A DNA stretch of 64,000 bases from the NCBI RefSeq assembly GCF_943181415.1, contig NZ_CALPBZ010000001.1, positions 248,001 through 312,000 of the forward strand. The letters are read 5' to 3'. The DNA comes from Microbacterium sp. Marseille-Q6648. Lineage in GTDB: Bacteria; Actinomycetota; Actinomycetes; Actinomycetales; Microbacteriaceae. The notes below the pieces were generated by a model. It did no database searches. It saw nothing but the letters and a program-made list of their open reading frames with translations, and was not told the origin of the DNA. A program made the translations under genes and the position numbers. This document shows positions 33,056 through 44,468 of the stretch, piece after piece (the first letter of the stretch is position 1; each line of letters opens with the position of its first letter).

Positions 33056-35956
33056 GTGCCCATCGTCCCCGTCTCCACGCACGCCCACACGAGCGGAAAG
33101 CTCAGTGTCCGCGGCGCACGCGTCCACAATCTGAAGAACGTCGATCTCGACATCCCGCGCGACTCCCTCGTCGTGTTCACGGGCCTGTCCGGGTCGGGAA
33201 AGTCGTCGCTGGCGTTCGACACGATCTTCGCCGAGGGGCAGCGCCGCTACGTCGAGTCGCTGAGCGCCTACGCGCGCCAGTTCCTGGGTCAGGTCGATCG
33301 CCCCGACGTCGACTTCATCGAAGGGCTCAGCCCCGCGGTGTCGATCGACCAGAAGTCGACCAACCGCAACCCGCGCTCGACGGTGGGCACCATCACCGAG
33401 ATCCACGACTACATGCGTCTGCTGTGGGCGCGCATCGGCGTGCCCCACTGCCCCGAGTGCGGCGAGGTGATTCAGCGCCAGACCGTGCAGCAGATCGCCG
33501 ATCAGCTGATGGAGCTCCCCGAGCGCACGCGCTACCAGATCGTCGCGCCGGTGGTCACGCAGAAGAAGGGCGAGTTCGTCGACCTCTTCAAGGAGCTCTC
33601 CGCCAAGGGCTATGCCCGCGCCGTCGTGGACGGAGAGCTCGTGCAGCTCGCCGAGCCGCCCGCACTGAAGAAGAGCTACAAGCACGACATCGCCGTCGTC
33701 GTCGACCGCCTGGTCGCCAGTTCCGACATCCTCGGCCGCATCACCGACTCCGTCGAGACGGCGCTGGGCCTGGCCGGCGGGGTCATGCAGGTGAACTTCG
33801 TCGACGAGGAGGGCGACGACGCGTGGCAGTCCTTCTCCGAGAAGCTCGCGTGCCCCAACGGGCACCCCCTGCAGCTGACCGAGATCGAGCCGCGCACCTT
33901 CTCGTTCAACGCGCCGTTCGGCGCCTGCCCCGCCTGTTCCGGCCTCGGCACCCGCATGTCCGTCGACGTCGAGCTCATGCTGGGCGACGAGGAGCTGTCG
34001 ATCCGCGAGGGTGTTCTCCTGCCGTGGACCACGCAGGGCAAGGGCCTCTTCCAGTACTACGAGCGGCTGCTCGAAGGACTGGCACGCGACCTGGACTTCT
34101 CGCTCGACACGCCCTGGAAGAAGCTGCACTCCGACGTCCGCGAGGCGGTGCTGCGCGGGGAGAACTACAAGGTCACCGTCAAGTGGCGCAACCGCTACGG
34201 GCGCGAGATGCGATACGCCTCGGGCTTCGAGGGAGTCGTCCCCTACATCGAGCGGCAGTACCTGCAGGCCGAGTCCGACACCCAGCGACAGCGCTGGGCG
34301 GAGTACCTCCGCGAGGTGCCGTGCCCGGTCTGCGACGGCGCGAGGCTGAAGCCCGAGGTCCTCGCCGTTCAGGTCCACGGACACTCGATCGCCGACGCGT
34401 CCCGGCTGAGCCTCGCCGAAGCGCAGGACTACTTCGCGAAGCTGCAGCTCACCGACCGCGAGGCGAAGATCGCCGCCGCCGTGCTCCGCGAGATCCGCGC
34501 GCGTCTGGACTTCCTCATCCAGGTGGGTCTCAACTACCTCAGCCTCAGTCGCTCCGCGGGATCGCTGTCGGGCGGCGAGGCGCAGCGCATCCGCCTGGCC
34601 ACGCAGATCGGCTCGGGTCTGACCGGCGTCCTCTACGTCCTCGACGAACCGTCGATCGGACTCCACCAGCGCGACAACCGCCGGCTCATCGAGACGCTCG
34701 TGAAACTCCGCGACCTCGGCAATACCCTTATCGTCGTCGAGCACGACGAAGAGACCATCCACGCGGCCGACTGGATCGTGGACATCGGACCGCGGGCCGG
34801 CGTCGAGGGCGGCAACGTCGTTCACTCGGGCCCCCTCGACCAGATGCTCGCCGACAGCGGCTCGATCACGGGCGACTACCTGGCGGGACGACGCGAGATC
34901 CCCACTCCGGCGAAGCGTCGACGCATCGACAAGAAGCGGCAGATCTCCGTGGTCGGCGCGCGCGAGAACAACCTGAAGAACGTCACCGCGGACTTCCCGC
35001 TGGGCGTCCTCACGGCCGTGACCGGCGTGAGCGGTTCGGGCAAGTCGTCGCTGGTCAACGGCATCCTCTACGAAGTGCTGGCCACTCGCCTCAACGGTGC
35101 CCGACGGGTCGCCGGCAAGCACACGCGCGTCACCGGGCTCGACAACCTCGACAAGGTCGTGCACGTCGATCAGGCTCCGATCGGACGCACCCCTCGCTCC
35201 AACCCGGCGACGTACACCGGCGTGTTCGATCGGGTGCGCACACTGTTCAGCGAGACCCCCGAGGCCAAGGCGCGGGGCTACCAGCCCGGGCGCTTCAGCT
35301 TCAACGTCAAGGGCGGGCGCTGCGAGGCGTGCTCGGGAGACGGCACGATCAAGATCGAGATGAACTTCCTTCCCGACGTGTACGTCGACTGCGAGGTGTG
35401 CCACGGCAAGCGGTACAACCGCGACACGCTCGCCGTGCACTACAAGGGCAAGAACATCGCCGAGGTGCTCGAGATGCCGATCGCCGAGGCCGCCGAGTTC
35501 TTCGAGCCGATCCAGGCGATCCACCGGTATCTCAAGACCCTCGTGGACGTCGGGCTCGGCTACGTGCGCCTCGGCCAGTCCGCGACCACGCTGTCGGGTG
35601 GAGAGGCCCAGCGGGTCAAGCTCGCCACGGAACTGCAGCGCCGATCCAACGGCCGCAGCGTGTACGTGCTCGACGAGCCGACCACCGGGCTGCACTTCGA
35701 GGACGTGCAGCGCCTGCTCGAGGTGCTCAACGGACTGGTCGACAAGGGGAACACCGTGATCGTCATCGAGCACAACCTCGATGTCATCAAGTCGGCTGAC
35801 TGGATCATCGATCTCGGACCAGAAGGGGGCTCCGGCGGCGGCGAGATCGTCGCGACGGGCACTCCCGAGCAGGTCGCCCGCGTCGAGCGCAGCCACACCG
35901 GTGCGTTCCTCGCCGAGATCCTCGGCGCCGCGCAGCAGCGTCGCAAGGCCGGCTAG
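33056..35956 (+). CDS. uvrA: Excinuclease ABC subunit A
   Basis: The damage-sensing ATPase of excision repair (966 aa). Two ABC-type cassettes are complete: Walker [15 protein letters not shown] near residue 43 and [14 protein letters not shown] near 660, signatures [12 protein letters not shown] and [12 protein letters not shown]. Zinc modules are CPECGE...; [16 protein letters not shown] and the CEACSGDG...[10 protein letters not shown] pair. Length is normal. The start GTG 33056 is preceded by TACACT at 6 nt. The uvrC ATG begins only 13 nt after the stop, so uvrA and uvrC form an operon. Confidence 0.97.
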   Translation: MPIVPVSTHAHTSGKLSVRGARVHNLKNVDLDIPRDSLVVFTGLSGSGKSSLAFDTIFAEGQRRYVESLSAYARQFLGQVDRPDVDFIEGLSPAVSIDQKSTNRNPRSTVGTITEIHDYMRLLWARIGVPHCPECGEVIQRQTVQQIADQLMELPERTRYQIVAPVVTQKKGEFVDLFKELSAKGYARAVVDGELVQLAEPPALKKSYKHDIAVVVDRLVASSDILGRITDSVETALGLAGGVMQVNFVDEEGDDAWQSFSEKLACPNGHPLQLTEIEPRTFSFNAPFGACPACSGLGTRMSVDVELMLGDEELSIREGVLLPWTTQGKGLFQYYERLLEGLARDLDFSLDTPWKKLHSDVREAVLRGENYKVTVKWRNRYGREMRYASGFEGVVPYIERQYLQAESDTQRQRWAEYLREVPCPVCDGARLKPEVLAVQVHGHSIADASRLSLAEAQDYFAKLQLTDREAKIAAAVLREIRARLDFLIQVGLNYLSLSRSAGSLSGGEAQRIRLATQIGSGLTGVLYVLDEPSIGLHQRDNRRLIETLVKLRDLGNTLIVVEHDEETIHAADWIVDIGPRAGVEGGNVVHSGPLDQMLADSGSITGDYLAGRREIPTPAKRRRIDKKRQISVVGARENNLKNVTADFPLGVLTAVTGVSGSGKSSLVNGILYEVLATRLNGARRVAGKHTRVTGLDNLDKVVHVDQAPIGRTPRSNPATYTGVFDRVRTLFSETPEAKARGYQPGRFSFNVKGGRCEACSGDGTIKIEMNFLPDVYVDCEVCHGKRYNRDTLAVHYKGKNIAEVLEMPIAEAAEFFEPIQAIHRYLKTLVDVGLGYVRLGQSATTLSGGEAQRVKLATELQRRSNGRSVYVLDEPTTGLHFEDVQRLLEVLNGLVDKGNTVIVIEHNLDVIKSADWIIDLGPEGGSGGGEIVATGTPEQVARVERSHTGAFLAEILGAAQQRRKAG

Positions 35957-35969
35957 GCGCCCCACCGCG

Positions 35970-37877
35970 ATGGCAGACCAGCTCCCGTACAAGCCGAAGG
36001 CGGGGGAGATCCCCACCAACCCCGGCGTGTACCGGTTCCGCGACGCGAGCGGCCGGGTGCTCTACGTCGGCAAGGCGAAGAACCTCCGCGCCCGCCTCTC
36101 CAACTACTTCGCGCCCCTCCGCACGCTCCACGAGCGGACGCGCCGCATGGTGCTGTCCGCCGCGTCCGTGGAGTGGACGGTCGTGGCGACGGACGTGGAC
36201 TCGCTGCAGCTGGAGTACCAGTGGATCAAGGAGTTCGATCCGCCGTTCAACGTCCGCTACCGCGACGACAAGTCCTACCCCTTCATGGCGGTGACCCTCG
36301 GCGACGAAGCGCCCCGCGTGATCGTGACGCGCAACGGCAGGATCCGCGGTGCGAAGTACTTCGGGCCGTATCCGAAGGTGTGGGCCGTGCACGACACCAT
36401 CGACCTGTTGATCAAGGTCTTCCCGATCCGCACCTGCAGCGACTCGTCGTACAAGAAGGCCATGGCGACCGGTCGACCGTGCTTCCCCGGTCAGATCGGC
36501 CGCTGCGGTGGGCCGTGCTCGATGCGGGTGACGATCGAGGAGCACCGAGCGATCGTCGACGACTTCGTCGCCTTCATGTCCGGCGGCGATCAGCGGTTCG
36601 CCCGCGAGCTCTCCGCGCGCATGCGCGAGGCCTCCGCGGCCATGGACTACGAGGCGGCCGCCTCGTACCGTGACAAGCTGCAGGCCATCGAAGCCGTGCT
36701 CGGCAAGAGCGCGCTGGTGCTGGCCCCCGACACCGACGCCGACCTGTTCGGCATCGCCGAGGATGAGCTGGCCGCCGCGGTCCAGCACTTCGTCGTCCGC
36801 GGTGGTCGCGTCCGCGGTGTGCGGGCGACCACGATCGAGAAGGAGCTCGACATCACGGGCGCCGATCTGGTCGATCAGATCCTCCAGCGCACCTACGGCG
36901 ACGCGGCCCCCGCCGACATCCCCCGGCAGGTGCTCGTCCCGACGATGCCCGATGACGCCGGAGAGCTCGAGCAGTGGCTGCGCGAGCGTCGCGGGCGCAA
37001 CGTCACGATCCAGGTCGCTCAGCGGGGGCGCAAGGCGGACCTCATGAAGACGGCGACGCTCAACGCCCAGCAGGCGCTGATGCTGCACAAGACCCGGCGA
37101 ACGAGCGATTACGTCGCGCGGTCCCAGGCTCTGACCGATCTTCAGTCCGCCCTCGGGCTCGACGAGGCGCCGCTGCGCATCGAATGCTTCGACGTGTCGC
37201 ACCTCGGCGGGACCAACGTCGTGGCTTCGATGGTGGTCTTCGAGGACGGGCTGCCGCGAAAGGACCAGTACCGATCGTTCTCGGTCGCCGAGACGACGGA
37301 CGACACGGACTCCCTGCACCAGGTGCTGATGCGCCGCCTGGCCTACCTCGACCGCCCCGACGAGGCCGACGAGCGGCCCGAGCCGGACGCCGTGCTCGAT
37401 GCGGACGCGCCCGTGGTGACCGAACGTCGCAAGCCGAGGTTCGCGTACCGCCCGCAGCTGCTCGTCGTCGACGGCGGGCGCCCGCAGGTGGAGGCGGCGG
37501 CGCGTGCGCTGCGCGACGCCGGTCACGAGGAGCTCGCCCTCTGCGGCATCGCGAAGCGGCTCGAAGAAGTCTGGCTGCCGGGGGAGGACTATCCGGTGAT
37601 CCTGCCCCGCACCTCCGAAGCGCTCTACCTGCTGCAGCGGCTGCGCGACGAAGCCCACCGCTTCGCCATCACGCACCAGCGCCGCAAGCGCAAGCGCGAC
37701 ATCCAGAGCGTGCTGGCCGAGGTGCCCGGGCTGGGGGAGGCGCGCATCCGCGCGCTCCTGCGGCATTTCGGTTCGGTCGCCGCGCTCAAGAACGCGAGTC
37801 CGGACGAGATCGAGGCGCTGCCCGGCGTGGGGCCCAAGCTCGCCGCCGCGGTGCACGCGCATCTGGCGAGCGGCTAG
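35970..37877 (+). CDS. uvrC: Excinuclease ABC subunit C
   Basis: The dual-incision nuclease of excision repair, 635 aa. The N-terminal GIY-YIG nuclease reads [23 protein letters not shown] (3' cut); a UVR motif near residue 215-235 ([17 protein letters not shown]) binds UvrB; the RNase H-like domain has [20 protein letters not shown] and VVDGGRPQ (5' cut); two helix-hairpin-helix motifs finish the protein ([14 protein letters not shown] and [10 protein letters not shown]). ATG 35970 was chosen because it yields the standard [10 protein letters not shown]-type start close to uvrA. rapZ follows 25 nt later. Confidence 0.96.
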   Translation: MADQLPYKPKAGEIPTNPGVYRFRDASGRVLYVGKAKNLRARLSNYFAPLRTLHERTRRMVLSAASVEWTVVATDVDSLQLEYQWIKEFDPPFNVRYRDDKSYPFMAVTLGDEAPRVIVTRNGRIRGAKYFGPYPKVWAVHDTIDLLIKVFPIRTCSDSSYKKAMATGRPCFPGQIGRCGGPCSMRVTIEEHRAIVDDFVAFMSGGDQRFARELSARMREASAAMDYEAAASYRDKLQAIEAVLGKSALVLAPDTDADLFGIAEDELAAAVQHFVVRGGRVRGVRATTIEKELDITGADLVDQILQRTYGDAAPADIPRQVLVPTMPDDAGELEQWLRERRGRNVTIQVAQRGRKADLMKTATLNAQQALMLHKTRRTSDYVARSQALTDLQSALGLDEAPLRIECFDVSHLGGTNVVASMVVFEDGLPRKDQYRSFSVAETTDDTDSLHQVLMRRLAYLDRPDEADERPEPDAVLDADAPVVTERRKPRFAYRPQLLVVDGGRPQVEAAARALRDAGHEELALCGIAKRLEEVWLPGEDYPVILPRTSEALYLLQRLRDEAHRFAITHQRRKRKRDIQSVLAEVPGLGEARIRALLRHFGSVAALKNASPDEIEALPGVGPKLAAAVHAHLASG

Positions 37878-37902
37878 GCTGGGTCCGACGACGGGGGTGG
37901 TC

Positions 37903-38784
37903 ATGACCGACGGAGAACGCCGGGAACCGGGCGAGATCCTGATCGTGACGGGGATGTCCGGTGCCGGCCGCTCGACAGCGGCCAACGCCCTCGAGGACCT
38001 CGACTGGTACGTCGTCGACAACCTGCCGCCGCAGATGCTGCGTCCGCTCCTCGATCTCACGGGCCTCGCGGGGGAGTCGCTGCCACGCATCGCCGTGGTC
38101 GTGGACGTTCGGGGTCGCGATCTCTTCTCGGAGCTGCCCCGGGCCGTGCAGGCCCTCCGTGAGCGATCGAAGCTGCGCGTGCTCTTCCTCGACGCCGCGG
38201 ACGACGTGCTGGTCCGCCGCTTCGAGGCGGTTCGCAGGCCGCACCCGCTGCAAGGCGACGGGACGCTGCTGGACGGCATCGTGCAGGAGCGCGAGCGACT
38301 GGCGGTGGTCCGGGAGGACGCCGACGTCATCATCGACACGTCGCAGTTCAACATCCATCAGCTCGCCTCGCGCATCGTGGACCTCTTCGCCGATGAGACC
38401 GATGCCCGGCACACCCTCACGGTGGTCAGCTTCGGCTTCAAGTACGGACTGCCGCCGGACGCGGATCTGGTCGCCGACATGCGCTTCCTGCCCAACCCGT
38501 TCTGGAACGACGCCCTTCGCGCGCAGACCGGCGAGGACGCCGAAGTCCGGGACTACGTTCTCGCCCAGCGCGGAGCGACCGAGTTCGTCGACGCGTACGC
38601 GGCGGCGCTGCGCCCGGTGCTCGAGGGCTACCAGCGCGAGAACAAGCGCCACTCCGTGGTCGCCGTGGGATGCACCGGGGGCAAGCATCGCTCGGTGGTG
38701 ATGACCCGGGAGCTCGCCGAGCGGCTGTCCTCGGTCCCCGGCGTCGCGGTCAAGGTGAAGCATCGCGACCTCGGTCGCGAGTGA
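37903..38784 (+). CDS. rapZ: RNase adapter RapZ / nucleotide-binding protein
   Basis: A 293-aa P-loop protein (YvcJ/RapZ family). The Walker A is [25 protein letters not shown] and [20 protein letters not shown] are family motifs; the C-terminal domain contains [26 protein letters not shown] and the CTGGKHRSV loop. In E. coli the protein controls the glucosamine-6-phosphate sRNA GlmZ; in Actinobacteria the role is not defined. It is nearly always next to whiA, as here. The start may be ATG 37903 or GTG 37897; the GGGGG before the ATG favours the former. Confidence 0.93.
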   Translation: MTDGERREPGEILIVTGMSGAGRSTAANALEDLDWYVVDNLPPQMLRPLLDLTGLAGESLPRIAVVVDVRGRDLFSELPRAVQALRERSKLRVLFLDAADDVLVRRFEAVRRPHPLQGDGTLLDGIVQERERLAVVREDADVIIDTSQFNIHQLASRIVDLFADETDARHTLTVVSFGFKYGLPPDADLVADMRFLPNPFWNDALRAQTGEDAEVRDYVLAQRGATEFVDAYAAALRPVLEGYQRENKRHSVVAVGCTGGKHRSVVMTRELAERLSSVPGVAVKVKHRDLGRE

Positions 38785-38849
38785 CCGGATCGGTGCCCGC
38801 CGCCCCGCGCGGGTAGGCTGGACGATCGTTCCCGACCCAGAGGAGACCC

Positions 38850-39827
38850 GTGTCGCTGACCGCCGACGTCAAAGCCGAGCTCATCGCCGTGCGCGATCCG
38901 CGACCCACCGCACGGGTGGCCGAGCTCACGGCGCTGCTGCGATTCTCGGGGGGCCTGCACTCGATCGCCAACCGCGTCGCCGTCGAGGCCGAGCTGGACT
39001 CCGATGTGCTGGCGCGCCGGGTCGCCCGCGAGCTGCTGGAGATCTACGGTGTGCGTCCCGAACTGGTGCACGTGCAGGGCTCCGGAGGTCGAAGCGCCGG
39101 TCATTACGCCGTGCGGGTCATCGAGGGCGGTGAGACGCTCGCGCGCCAGACCGGCCTCCTCGATCAGCGTCGGCGCCCGGTTCGCGGCCTGCCGAACAAG
39201 CTCACGACCGGGTCCCGCGGCGACCTGGCGGCAGTGTGGCGAGGAGCGTTCCTGGCCGCGGGTTCGCTGAGCGAGCCCGGCCGCTCGGCCGCTCTCGAGA
39301 TCACCTGCCCGTCATCCGAGGCCGCCATGGCGCTCGTCGGCGCGGGGCACCGCGTCGGCATCCCCGCGAAGGCGCGGGAGGTCCGCGGCATCCCCCGCGT
39401 CGTGGTCCGCGAAGGCGAGGCCATCCGGGCGGCGCTGGCGACGATGGGGGCCGAACGGGCGGCGTCCGACTGGGATCAGATGCGCCAGCGGCGCGAGGTG
39501 CGAGCCGGCGTCAATCGCCTGGTCAACTTCGACGACGCCAACCTGCGCCGGTCGGCGCAGGCGGCCGTCGCAGCCTGCGCGCGGGTCGAGCGTGCTCTCG
39601 AGATCCTGGGCGAGGACGTGCCGGACCATCTCCGCGAAGCAGGCACGCTGCGGCTGGCCCATCGCGACGCGAGCCTGGACGAACTGGGTCACCACGCCGA
39701 CCCGCCGCTGACCAAGGATGCCGTCGCGGGCCGCATCCGACGGCTGCTGGCCATGGCCGACAAGAAGGCCGAAGCCGACGGCATCCCCGGCACCGAGTCC
39801 GCCGTGCCTGCGGGCATCGAGGAGTAG
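38850..39827 (+). CDS. whiA: DNA-binding protein WhiA
   Basis: A 325-aa transcription regulator/cell-division factor conserved in Gram-positives. The N-terminal part has the LAGLIDADG-like fold without nuclease residues ([36 protein letters not shown]), and the C-terminal part is a helix-turn-helix ([32 protein letters not shown]). In Streptomyces it cooperates with WhiB in sporulation; in non-sporulating actinobacteria it probably governs division genes. A good AGAGGAGA site precedes GTG 38850. The uvrC-rapZ-whiA order is standard. Confidence 0.95.
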   Translation: MSLTADVKAELIAVRDPRPTARVAELTALLRFSGGLHSIANRVAVEAELDSDVLARRVARELLEIYGVRPELVHVQGSGGRSAGHYAVRVIEGGETLARQTGLLDQRRRPVRGLPNKLTTGSRGDLAAVWRGAFLAAGSLSEPGRSAALEITCPSSEAAMALVGAGHRVGIPAKAREVRGIPRVVVREGEAIRAALATMGAERAASDWDQMRQRREVRAGVNRLVNFDDANLRRSAQAAVAACARVERALEILGEDVPDHLREAGTLRLAHRDASLDELGHHADPPLTKDAVAGRIRRLLAMADKKAEADGIPGTESAVPAGIEE

Positions 39828-39905
39828 CACCCGGGGTGCGACGGCGGCATTCTTCCCGGTCGTCACATCGGGAAGCAAGCCCCACTCGCCGGCGTTGCCC
39901 ATCAG

Positions 39906-39949
39906 TAGGATGACAGTCGTCCCCTCGCTGCGCCGAGGCTTCGGCGCAG
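39906..39949 (+). promoter_or_regulatory. sodA promoter and leader hairpin
   Basis: TAGGAT at 39906-39911 is a probable -10 box. A perfect 9-bp hairpin (CTGCGCCGA, loop GGCT, TCGGCGCAG) at 39928-39949 follows in the leader, about 20 nt before the sodA start. It may affect mRNA stability or start-site access; no metal-sensor box is evident. Confidence 0.45.
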
Positions 39950-39970
39950 CGCCGACAGGAAGAAGAGAAC

Positions 39971-40597
39971 ATGGCGAAGTACACGTTGCCCGACCTCCCC
40001 TACGACTATGCCGCGCTGGAGCCGCACATCAGCGGCAAGATCATGGAGCTCCACCACTCCAAGCACCACCAGGCGTACGTGACCGGGGCCAACACCGCCC
40101 TGGAGCAGCTCGCCGAGGCCCGTGAGACCGGCAACCTCGCGAACGTCAACAAGCTCGAGAAGGATCTGGCCTTCAACCTCGGCGGCCACGTCAACCACTC
40201 CATCTTCTGGACCAACCTGTCGCCCGAGGGCGGCGGCGAGCCCGAGGGTGAGCTGCGCGCCGCCATCGACGAGTTCTTCGGCGGCTTCGACAAGTTCCAG
40301 GCGCATTTCACCGCCGCCGCGACCGGCATCCAGGGCTCGGGCTGGGCCGTGCTCAGCTGGGACCCGATCGGCGAGCAGCTGATCATCCAGCAGCTGTTCG
40401 ACCAGCAGTCCAACACGGCGCAGGGCACGATCCCCGTGTTCCAGCTGGACATGTGGGAGCACGCGTTCTACCTCGACTACCTCAACGTCAAGGCGGACTA
40501 CGTCAAGGCGGTCTGGAACATCGCCGACTGGTCCAACGTCCAGCAGCGCTTCGCGGTGGCCCGCGAGAAGGCCTCGGGCCTGCTGGTACTGTCATAA
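39971..40597 (+). CDS. sodA: Superoxide dismutase, Mn/Fe type
   Basis: Dismutates superoxide to O2 and H2O2 in the cytoplasm. The 208-aa sequence has all four metal ligands: His28 (ELHHSKHH), His76 (GGHVNHSIFW), Asp160 and His164 (LDMWEHAFY). Gly71-Gly72 before His76 and Gln near residue 145-146 match the Mn-dependent pattern more than the Fe one, though metal choice cannot be proven from sequence. AAGAAGAGAA precedes the ATG. A strong terminator follows, so the gene is monocistronic. Confidence 0.96.
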   Translation: MAKYTLPDLPYDYAALEPHISGKIMELHHSKHHQAYVTGANTALEQLAEARETGNLANVNKLEKDLAFNLGGHVNHSIFWTNLSPEGGGEPEGELRAAIDEFFGGFDKFQAHFTAAATGIQGSGWAVLSWDPIGEQLIIQQLFDQQSNTAQGTIPVFQLDMWEHAFYLDYLNVKADYVKAVWNIADWSNVQQRFAVAREKASGLLVLS

Positions 40598-40604
40598 CCG
40601 GCGC

Positions 40605-40636
40605 GGCGTCCCGGCGGGTACGCCCGCCGGGACGCC
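40605..40636 (+). terminator. sodA terminator
   Basis: A perfect 14-bp stem (40605-40618 with 40623-40636) and loop TACG, seven nt after the sodA stop. Confidence 0.85.
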
Positions 40637-40652
40637 GTCGTCCATCGTCTGA

Positions 40653-41711
<1,059 letters not shown>

Positions 41712-41719
41712 GCTCCGAG

Positions 41720-42934
41720 ATGGCTCTGCGCACCCTCGACTCGCTGGGTTCGCTCGCAGGCAAGCGCGTCGTCGTCCGTTGTGACCTCAACGTCCCGCTC
41801 AAGGACGGGGTCATCACGGATGACGGCCGCGTGCGCGCGTCGCTCCCCACCCTCAATGCCCTGATCAACCAGGGTGCCCGTCTCGTGGTGTGCTCGCACC
41901 TCGGTCGCCCCGACGGCGCTCCCGACGCGAAGTACAGCCTCGCGCCCGTGGCCCAGCGGCTCTCGGAGCTGCTGGGCAAGCCCGTCGCGTTCGCGCGCGA
42001 CACGGTCGGCGAATCCGCCCACGAGGCCGTCGCGGCGCTCGAGGACGGCGACGTCGCGGTGGTCGAGAACCTCCGGTTCCACCCAAGCGAGACCTCGAAG
42101 GATGACGACGAGCGCCGTGGGTTCGCCGAGCAGCTCGCCGGACTCGGGGACGCTCTCGTCTCCGACGGGTTCGGCGTGGTGCACCGCAAGCAGGCGTCGG
42201 TCTTCGAGCTGGCAGAGCTTCTGCCGTCGTCCGCCGGGCTCCTCATCGCCGCCGAACTGGAGGTCCTGGACCGGCTCACCGAGAAGCCCGAGCGCCCCTA
42301 CACGGTGGTGCTGGGCGGCTCGAAGGTCAGCGACAAGCTCGGTGTCATCTCGCACCTGCTGCCGCGCGTCGACCGCCTGCTGATCGGCGGCGGCATGCTC
42401 TTCACCTTCCTGGCGGCCCAGGGGCACAAGGTGGGATCCAGCCTGCTCGAAGCCGATCAGCTCGACACCGTGCGCGACTACATGCGCCGCGCCGACGAGT
42501 CCGGAGTCGAGCTCGTGCTCCCCACCGACATCGTCGTGGCGTCGAAGTTCGGTGCGGACGCGGAACACGTCGTGACCCCGGCCGATCGCATCGAAGACAC
42601 ACCGTTCGGAGCGTCGGGCCTCGGCCTCGACATCGGTCCCGACACGGCGACCCGGTTCGCCGATCTCGTCCGGGACTCCAAGACGGTGTTCTGGAACGGC
42701 CCGATGGGCGTGTTCGAACTCGCGCCGTTCGCCGCCGGCACCAAGGCCGTCGCGAAGGCCCTCACCGAGGTGGACGGTCTCAGCGTGGTCGGCGGCGGTG
42801 ATTCGGCCGCGGCCGTCCGCCAGCTCGGCTTCACCGACGACGCGTTCGGACACATCTCGACGGGTGGGGGCGCGAGCCTCGAGTTCCTCGAAGGAAAGAA
42901 GCTCCCCGGACTGGAGGTCCTCGGATGGCAGTAG
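41720..42934 (+). CDS. pgk: Phosphoglycerate kinase
   Basis: Transfers phosphate from 1,3-bisphosphoglycerate to ADP. The 404-aa enzyme has [45 protein letters not shown] and [10 protein letters not shown] motifs in order across the two Rossmann domains, and [11 protein letters not shown] near the C-terminus. The DAFGxAHR motif reads [13 protein letters not shown], a conservative variant. The ATG sits 8 nt after gap; the last 10 nt overlap tpiA. Length is typical. Confidence 0.97.
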   Translation: MALRTLDSLGSLAGKRVVVRCDLNVPLKDGVITDDGRVRASLPTLNALINQGARLVVCSHLGRPDGAPDAKYSLAPVAQRLSELLGKPVAFARDTVGESAHEAVAALEDGDVAVVENLRFHPSETSKDDDERRGFAEQLAGLGDALVSDGFGVVHRKQASVFELAELLPSSAGLLIAAELEVLDRLTEKPERPYTVVLGGSKVSDKLGVISHLLPRVDRLLIGGGMLFTFLAAQGHKVGSSLLEADQLDTVRDYMRRADESGVELVLPTDIVVASKFGADAEHVVTPADRIEDTPFGASGLGLDIGPDTATRFADLVRDSKTVFWNGPMGVFELAPFAAGTKAVAKALTEVDGLSVVGGGDSAAAVRQLGFTDDAFGHISTGGGASLEFLEGKKLPGLEVLGWQ

Positions 42935-43716
42935 CAAGCCGCACCCCGCTCATCGCAGGCAACTGGAAGATGAACCTCGACCACCTGCAGGCGGTCGCGT
43001 TCGTCCAGAAGCTGCACTGGACGCTGAAGGACGCCAAGCACGAGGACGGCTCGGTCGAGGTGGCGGTCTTCCCGCCGTACACCGATCTGCGAACCGTCCA
43101 GACGCTGCTCGATGCCGACAAGATCCCGTTCGCCCTCGGCGCCCAGGATCTGTCCACGCAGGATTCGGGGGCGTTCACGGGCGAGATCTCGGGCGCGTTC
43201 CTGGCCAAGCTCGACTGCCGGTACGTCATCATCGGACACTCGGAGCGCCGTCAATACCACGCCGAGACCGACGATGTCGTGGCGGCGAAGACGAAGGCCG
43301 CCCTCAAGCACGGTCTCGTTCCCGTGATCTGCGTGGGCGAGACCGCCGAGGACCTCGAGAAGCACGGCGCCAGCGCCGTGCCCGTCGGACAGCTCGAGGT
43401 GGCGCTGGAAGGGCTCTCGGCGGATGCCGACATCGTCGTGGCCTACGAGCCCGTCTGGGCGATCGGCTCCGGTCAGGCTGCGACGCCCGATCAGGCGCAG
43501 GAGGTGTGCGCGAAGCTCCGCGCTGTCATCGCGGGGTCGCTCGGCGACGAGGCGGCCGCGCGCACCCGCGTTCTCTACGGCGGGTCGGTGAAGTCGGCGA
43601 ACATCGCCAGCTTCATGCGCGAACCCGACGTCGACGGAGCCCTCGTGGGCGGAGCCAGCCTGGTCGTGGACGAGTTCGCCGCGATCGTCCGGTATCAGAA
43701 GCACGTCGGCGTCTGA
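42925..43716 (+). CDS. tpiA: Triosephosphate isomerase
   Basis: Interconverts dihydroxyacetone phosphate and glyceraldehyde-3-phosphate. The TIM barrel (263 aa) has Lys15 in GNWKMN, the catalytic His region [10 protein letters not shown], catalytic Glu in AYEPVWAIG, and the phosphate-binding YGGSVKSAN and GALVGGASL loops. It overlaps pgk by 10 nt and is the last gene of the glycolytic operon. The secG promoter follows after a short gap. Confidence 0.97.
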   Translation: MAVASRTPLIAGNWKMNLDHLQAVAFVQKLHWTLKDAKHEDGSVEVAVFPPYTDLRTVQTLLDADKIPFALGAQDLSTQDSGAFTGEISGAFLAKLDCRYVIIGHSERRQYHAETDDVVAAKTKAALKHGLVPVICVGETAEDLEKHGASAVPVGQLEVALEGLSADADIVVAYEPVWAIGSGQAATPDQAQEVCAKLRAVIAGSLGDEAAARTRVLYGGSVKSANIASFMREPDVDGALVGGASLVVDEFAAIVRYQKHVGV

Positions 43717-43726
43717 CGCTCCCCGG

Positions 43727-43760
43727 TATACTCGACCCTTGTGCGATCCGACGGGATCGC
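43727..43760 (+). promoter_or_regulatory. secG promoter and leader hairpin
   Basis: TATACT at 43727-43732 is the best -10 consensus match in the window. A perfect 7-bp hairpin (GCGATCC, GACG, GGATCGC) at 43743-43760 lies in the leader before secG. Confidence 0.5.
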
Positions 43761-43780
43761 TGCGAAAGGCTTCAACGACT

Positions 43781-44029
43781 GTGCAGATCCTCGAGTTCGT
43801 CCTGCAGGTGCTCCTGGGCATCACGAGTCTCCTGCTGACCCTCCTCATCCTCCTCCACAAGGGGCGCGGTGGCGGCCTGTCCGACATGTTCGGCGGCGGC
43901 ATGACCTCGTCCCTCGGCTCGTCCGGGCTCGCCGAGCGCAACCTCAACCGTTTCACCATCGTGCTCGCACTGGTGTGGTTCGTCGCGATCGTCTCCCTCG
44001 GCCTGATCACGAAATTCCAGGGACTCTGA
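43781..44029 (+). CDS. secG: Preprotein translocase subunit SecG
   Basis: An 82-aa subunit of the SecYEG channel with two helices: VQILEFVLQVLLGITSLLLTLLILLHKGRGGG and the second from FTIVLALVWFVAIVSL. The intervening loop GGGLSDMFGGGMTSSLGSSGLAERNLNR is the family signature. GTG 43781 gives the normal N-terminus; GAAAGG lies upstream. The stop shares one base with rbpA (TGATG). This tpiA-secG neighbourhood is common in bacteria. Confidence 0.95.
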   Translation: MQILEFVLQVLLGITSLLLTLLILLHKGRGGGLSDMFGGGMTSSLGSSGLAERNLNRFTIVLALVWFVAIVSLGLITKFQGL

Positions 44030-44385
44030 TGGCAACCGGAGGCAATGCGATCCGCGGCACCCGCGTCGGGGCCGGCCCGATGGGCGAGCAGGATCACGGA
44101 TTCCACGCGGACCGCATCGCGATCTCGTACTGGGACGCGCTGGGCAACGAGACCGTCCGCTACTTCGCGGCCGGCATCCCCGAAGACGAGATCCCCGACA
44201 CCATCGACTCGCCGCACTCCGGCCTTCCCGCCGGGCGCGACAAGGCGAATCCGCCGGCGGTCGCCAAGACCGAGCCGTACAAGACGCACCTCGCGTACGT
44301 GAAGGAGCGTCGTACCGATGAAGAGGCCGAAACCCTTCTCGGGGACGCGCTGACGCAGCTGCGGGAGCGCCGCGGCCAGTCCTGA
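44029..44385 (+). CDS. rbpA: RNA polymerase-binding protein RbpA, cysteine-free variant
   Basis: An actinobacterial transcription activator that binds sigma and stabilises the promoter open complex (118 aa). The N-terminal tail (MATGGNAIRGTRVGAGPMGE) and the sigma-interaction part (TEPYKTHLAYVKERRTDEEAETLL) are strongly conserved. The central RbpA core domain, which in Streptomyces and others binds zinc through Cys/His residues, contains no cysteine here: positions expected to be ligands are Asp36 or Asn40 and Ser61/Ser64. The fold must therefore be metal-free. The gene is coupled to secG and ends at a strong terminator. Confidence 0.93.
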   Translation: MATGGNAIRGTRVGAGPMGEQDHGFHADRIAISYWDALGNETVRYFAAGIPEDEIPDTIDSPHSGLPAGRDKANPPAVAKTEPYKTHLAYVKERRTDEEAETLLGDALTQLRERRGQS

Positions 44386-44403
44386 CGACACGGTGACAAG
44401 ACG

Positions 44404-44439
44404 AAAGAGAGCGGATGCTGCGGCATCCGCTCTCTTTTT
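44404..44439. terminator. Intrinsic bidirectional terminator, rbpA/pgl
   Basis: GAGAGCGGATGC (44407-44418) pairs perfectly with GCATCCGCTCTC (44423-44434) around TGCG. A T-run follows on the plus strand and an A-run precedes, so it can act for both converging transcripts. Confidence 0.92.
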
Positions 44440-44468
44440 CGTCTGACGCGGTCTCGGGTGCCCCGGAC

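Noticed and set aside
30527-36019. Giant 1830-residue open frame on the minus strand opposite uvrB and uvrA
   Set aside because: It is a shadow of high-GC coding sequence. Its translation is low-complexity and matches no domain, while the plus strand encodes unmistakable UvrB and UvrA.
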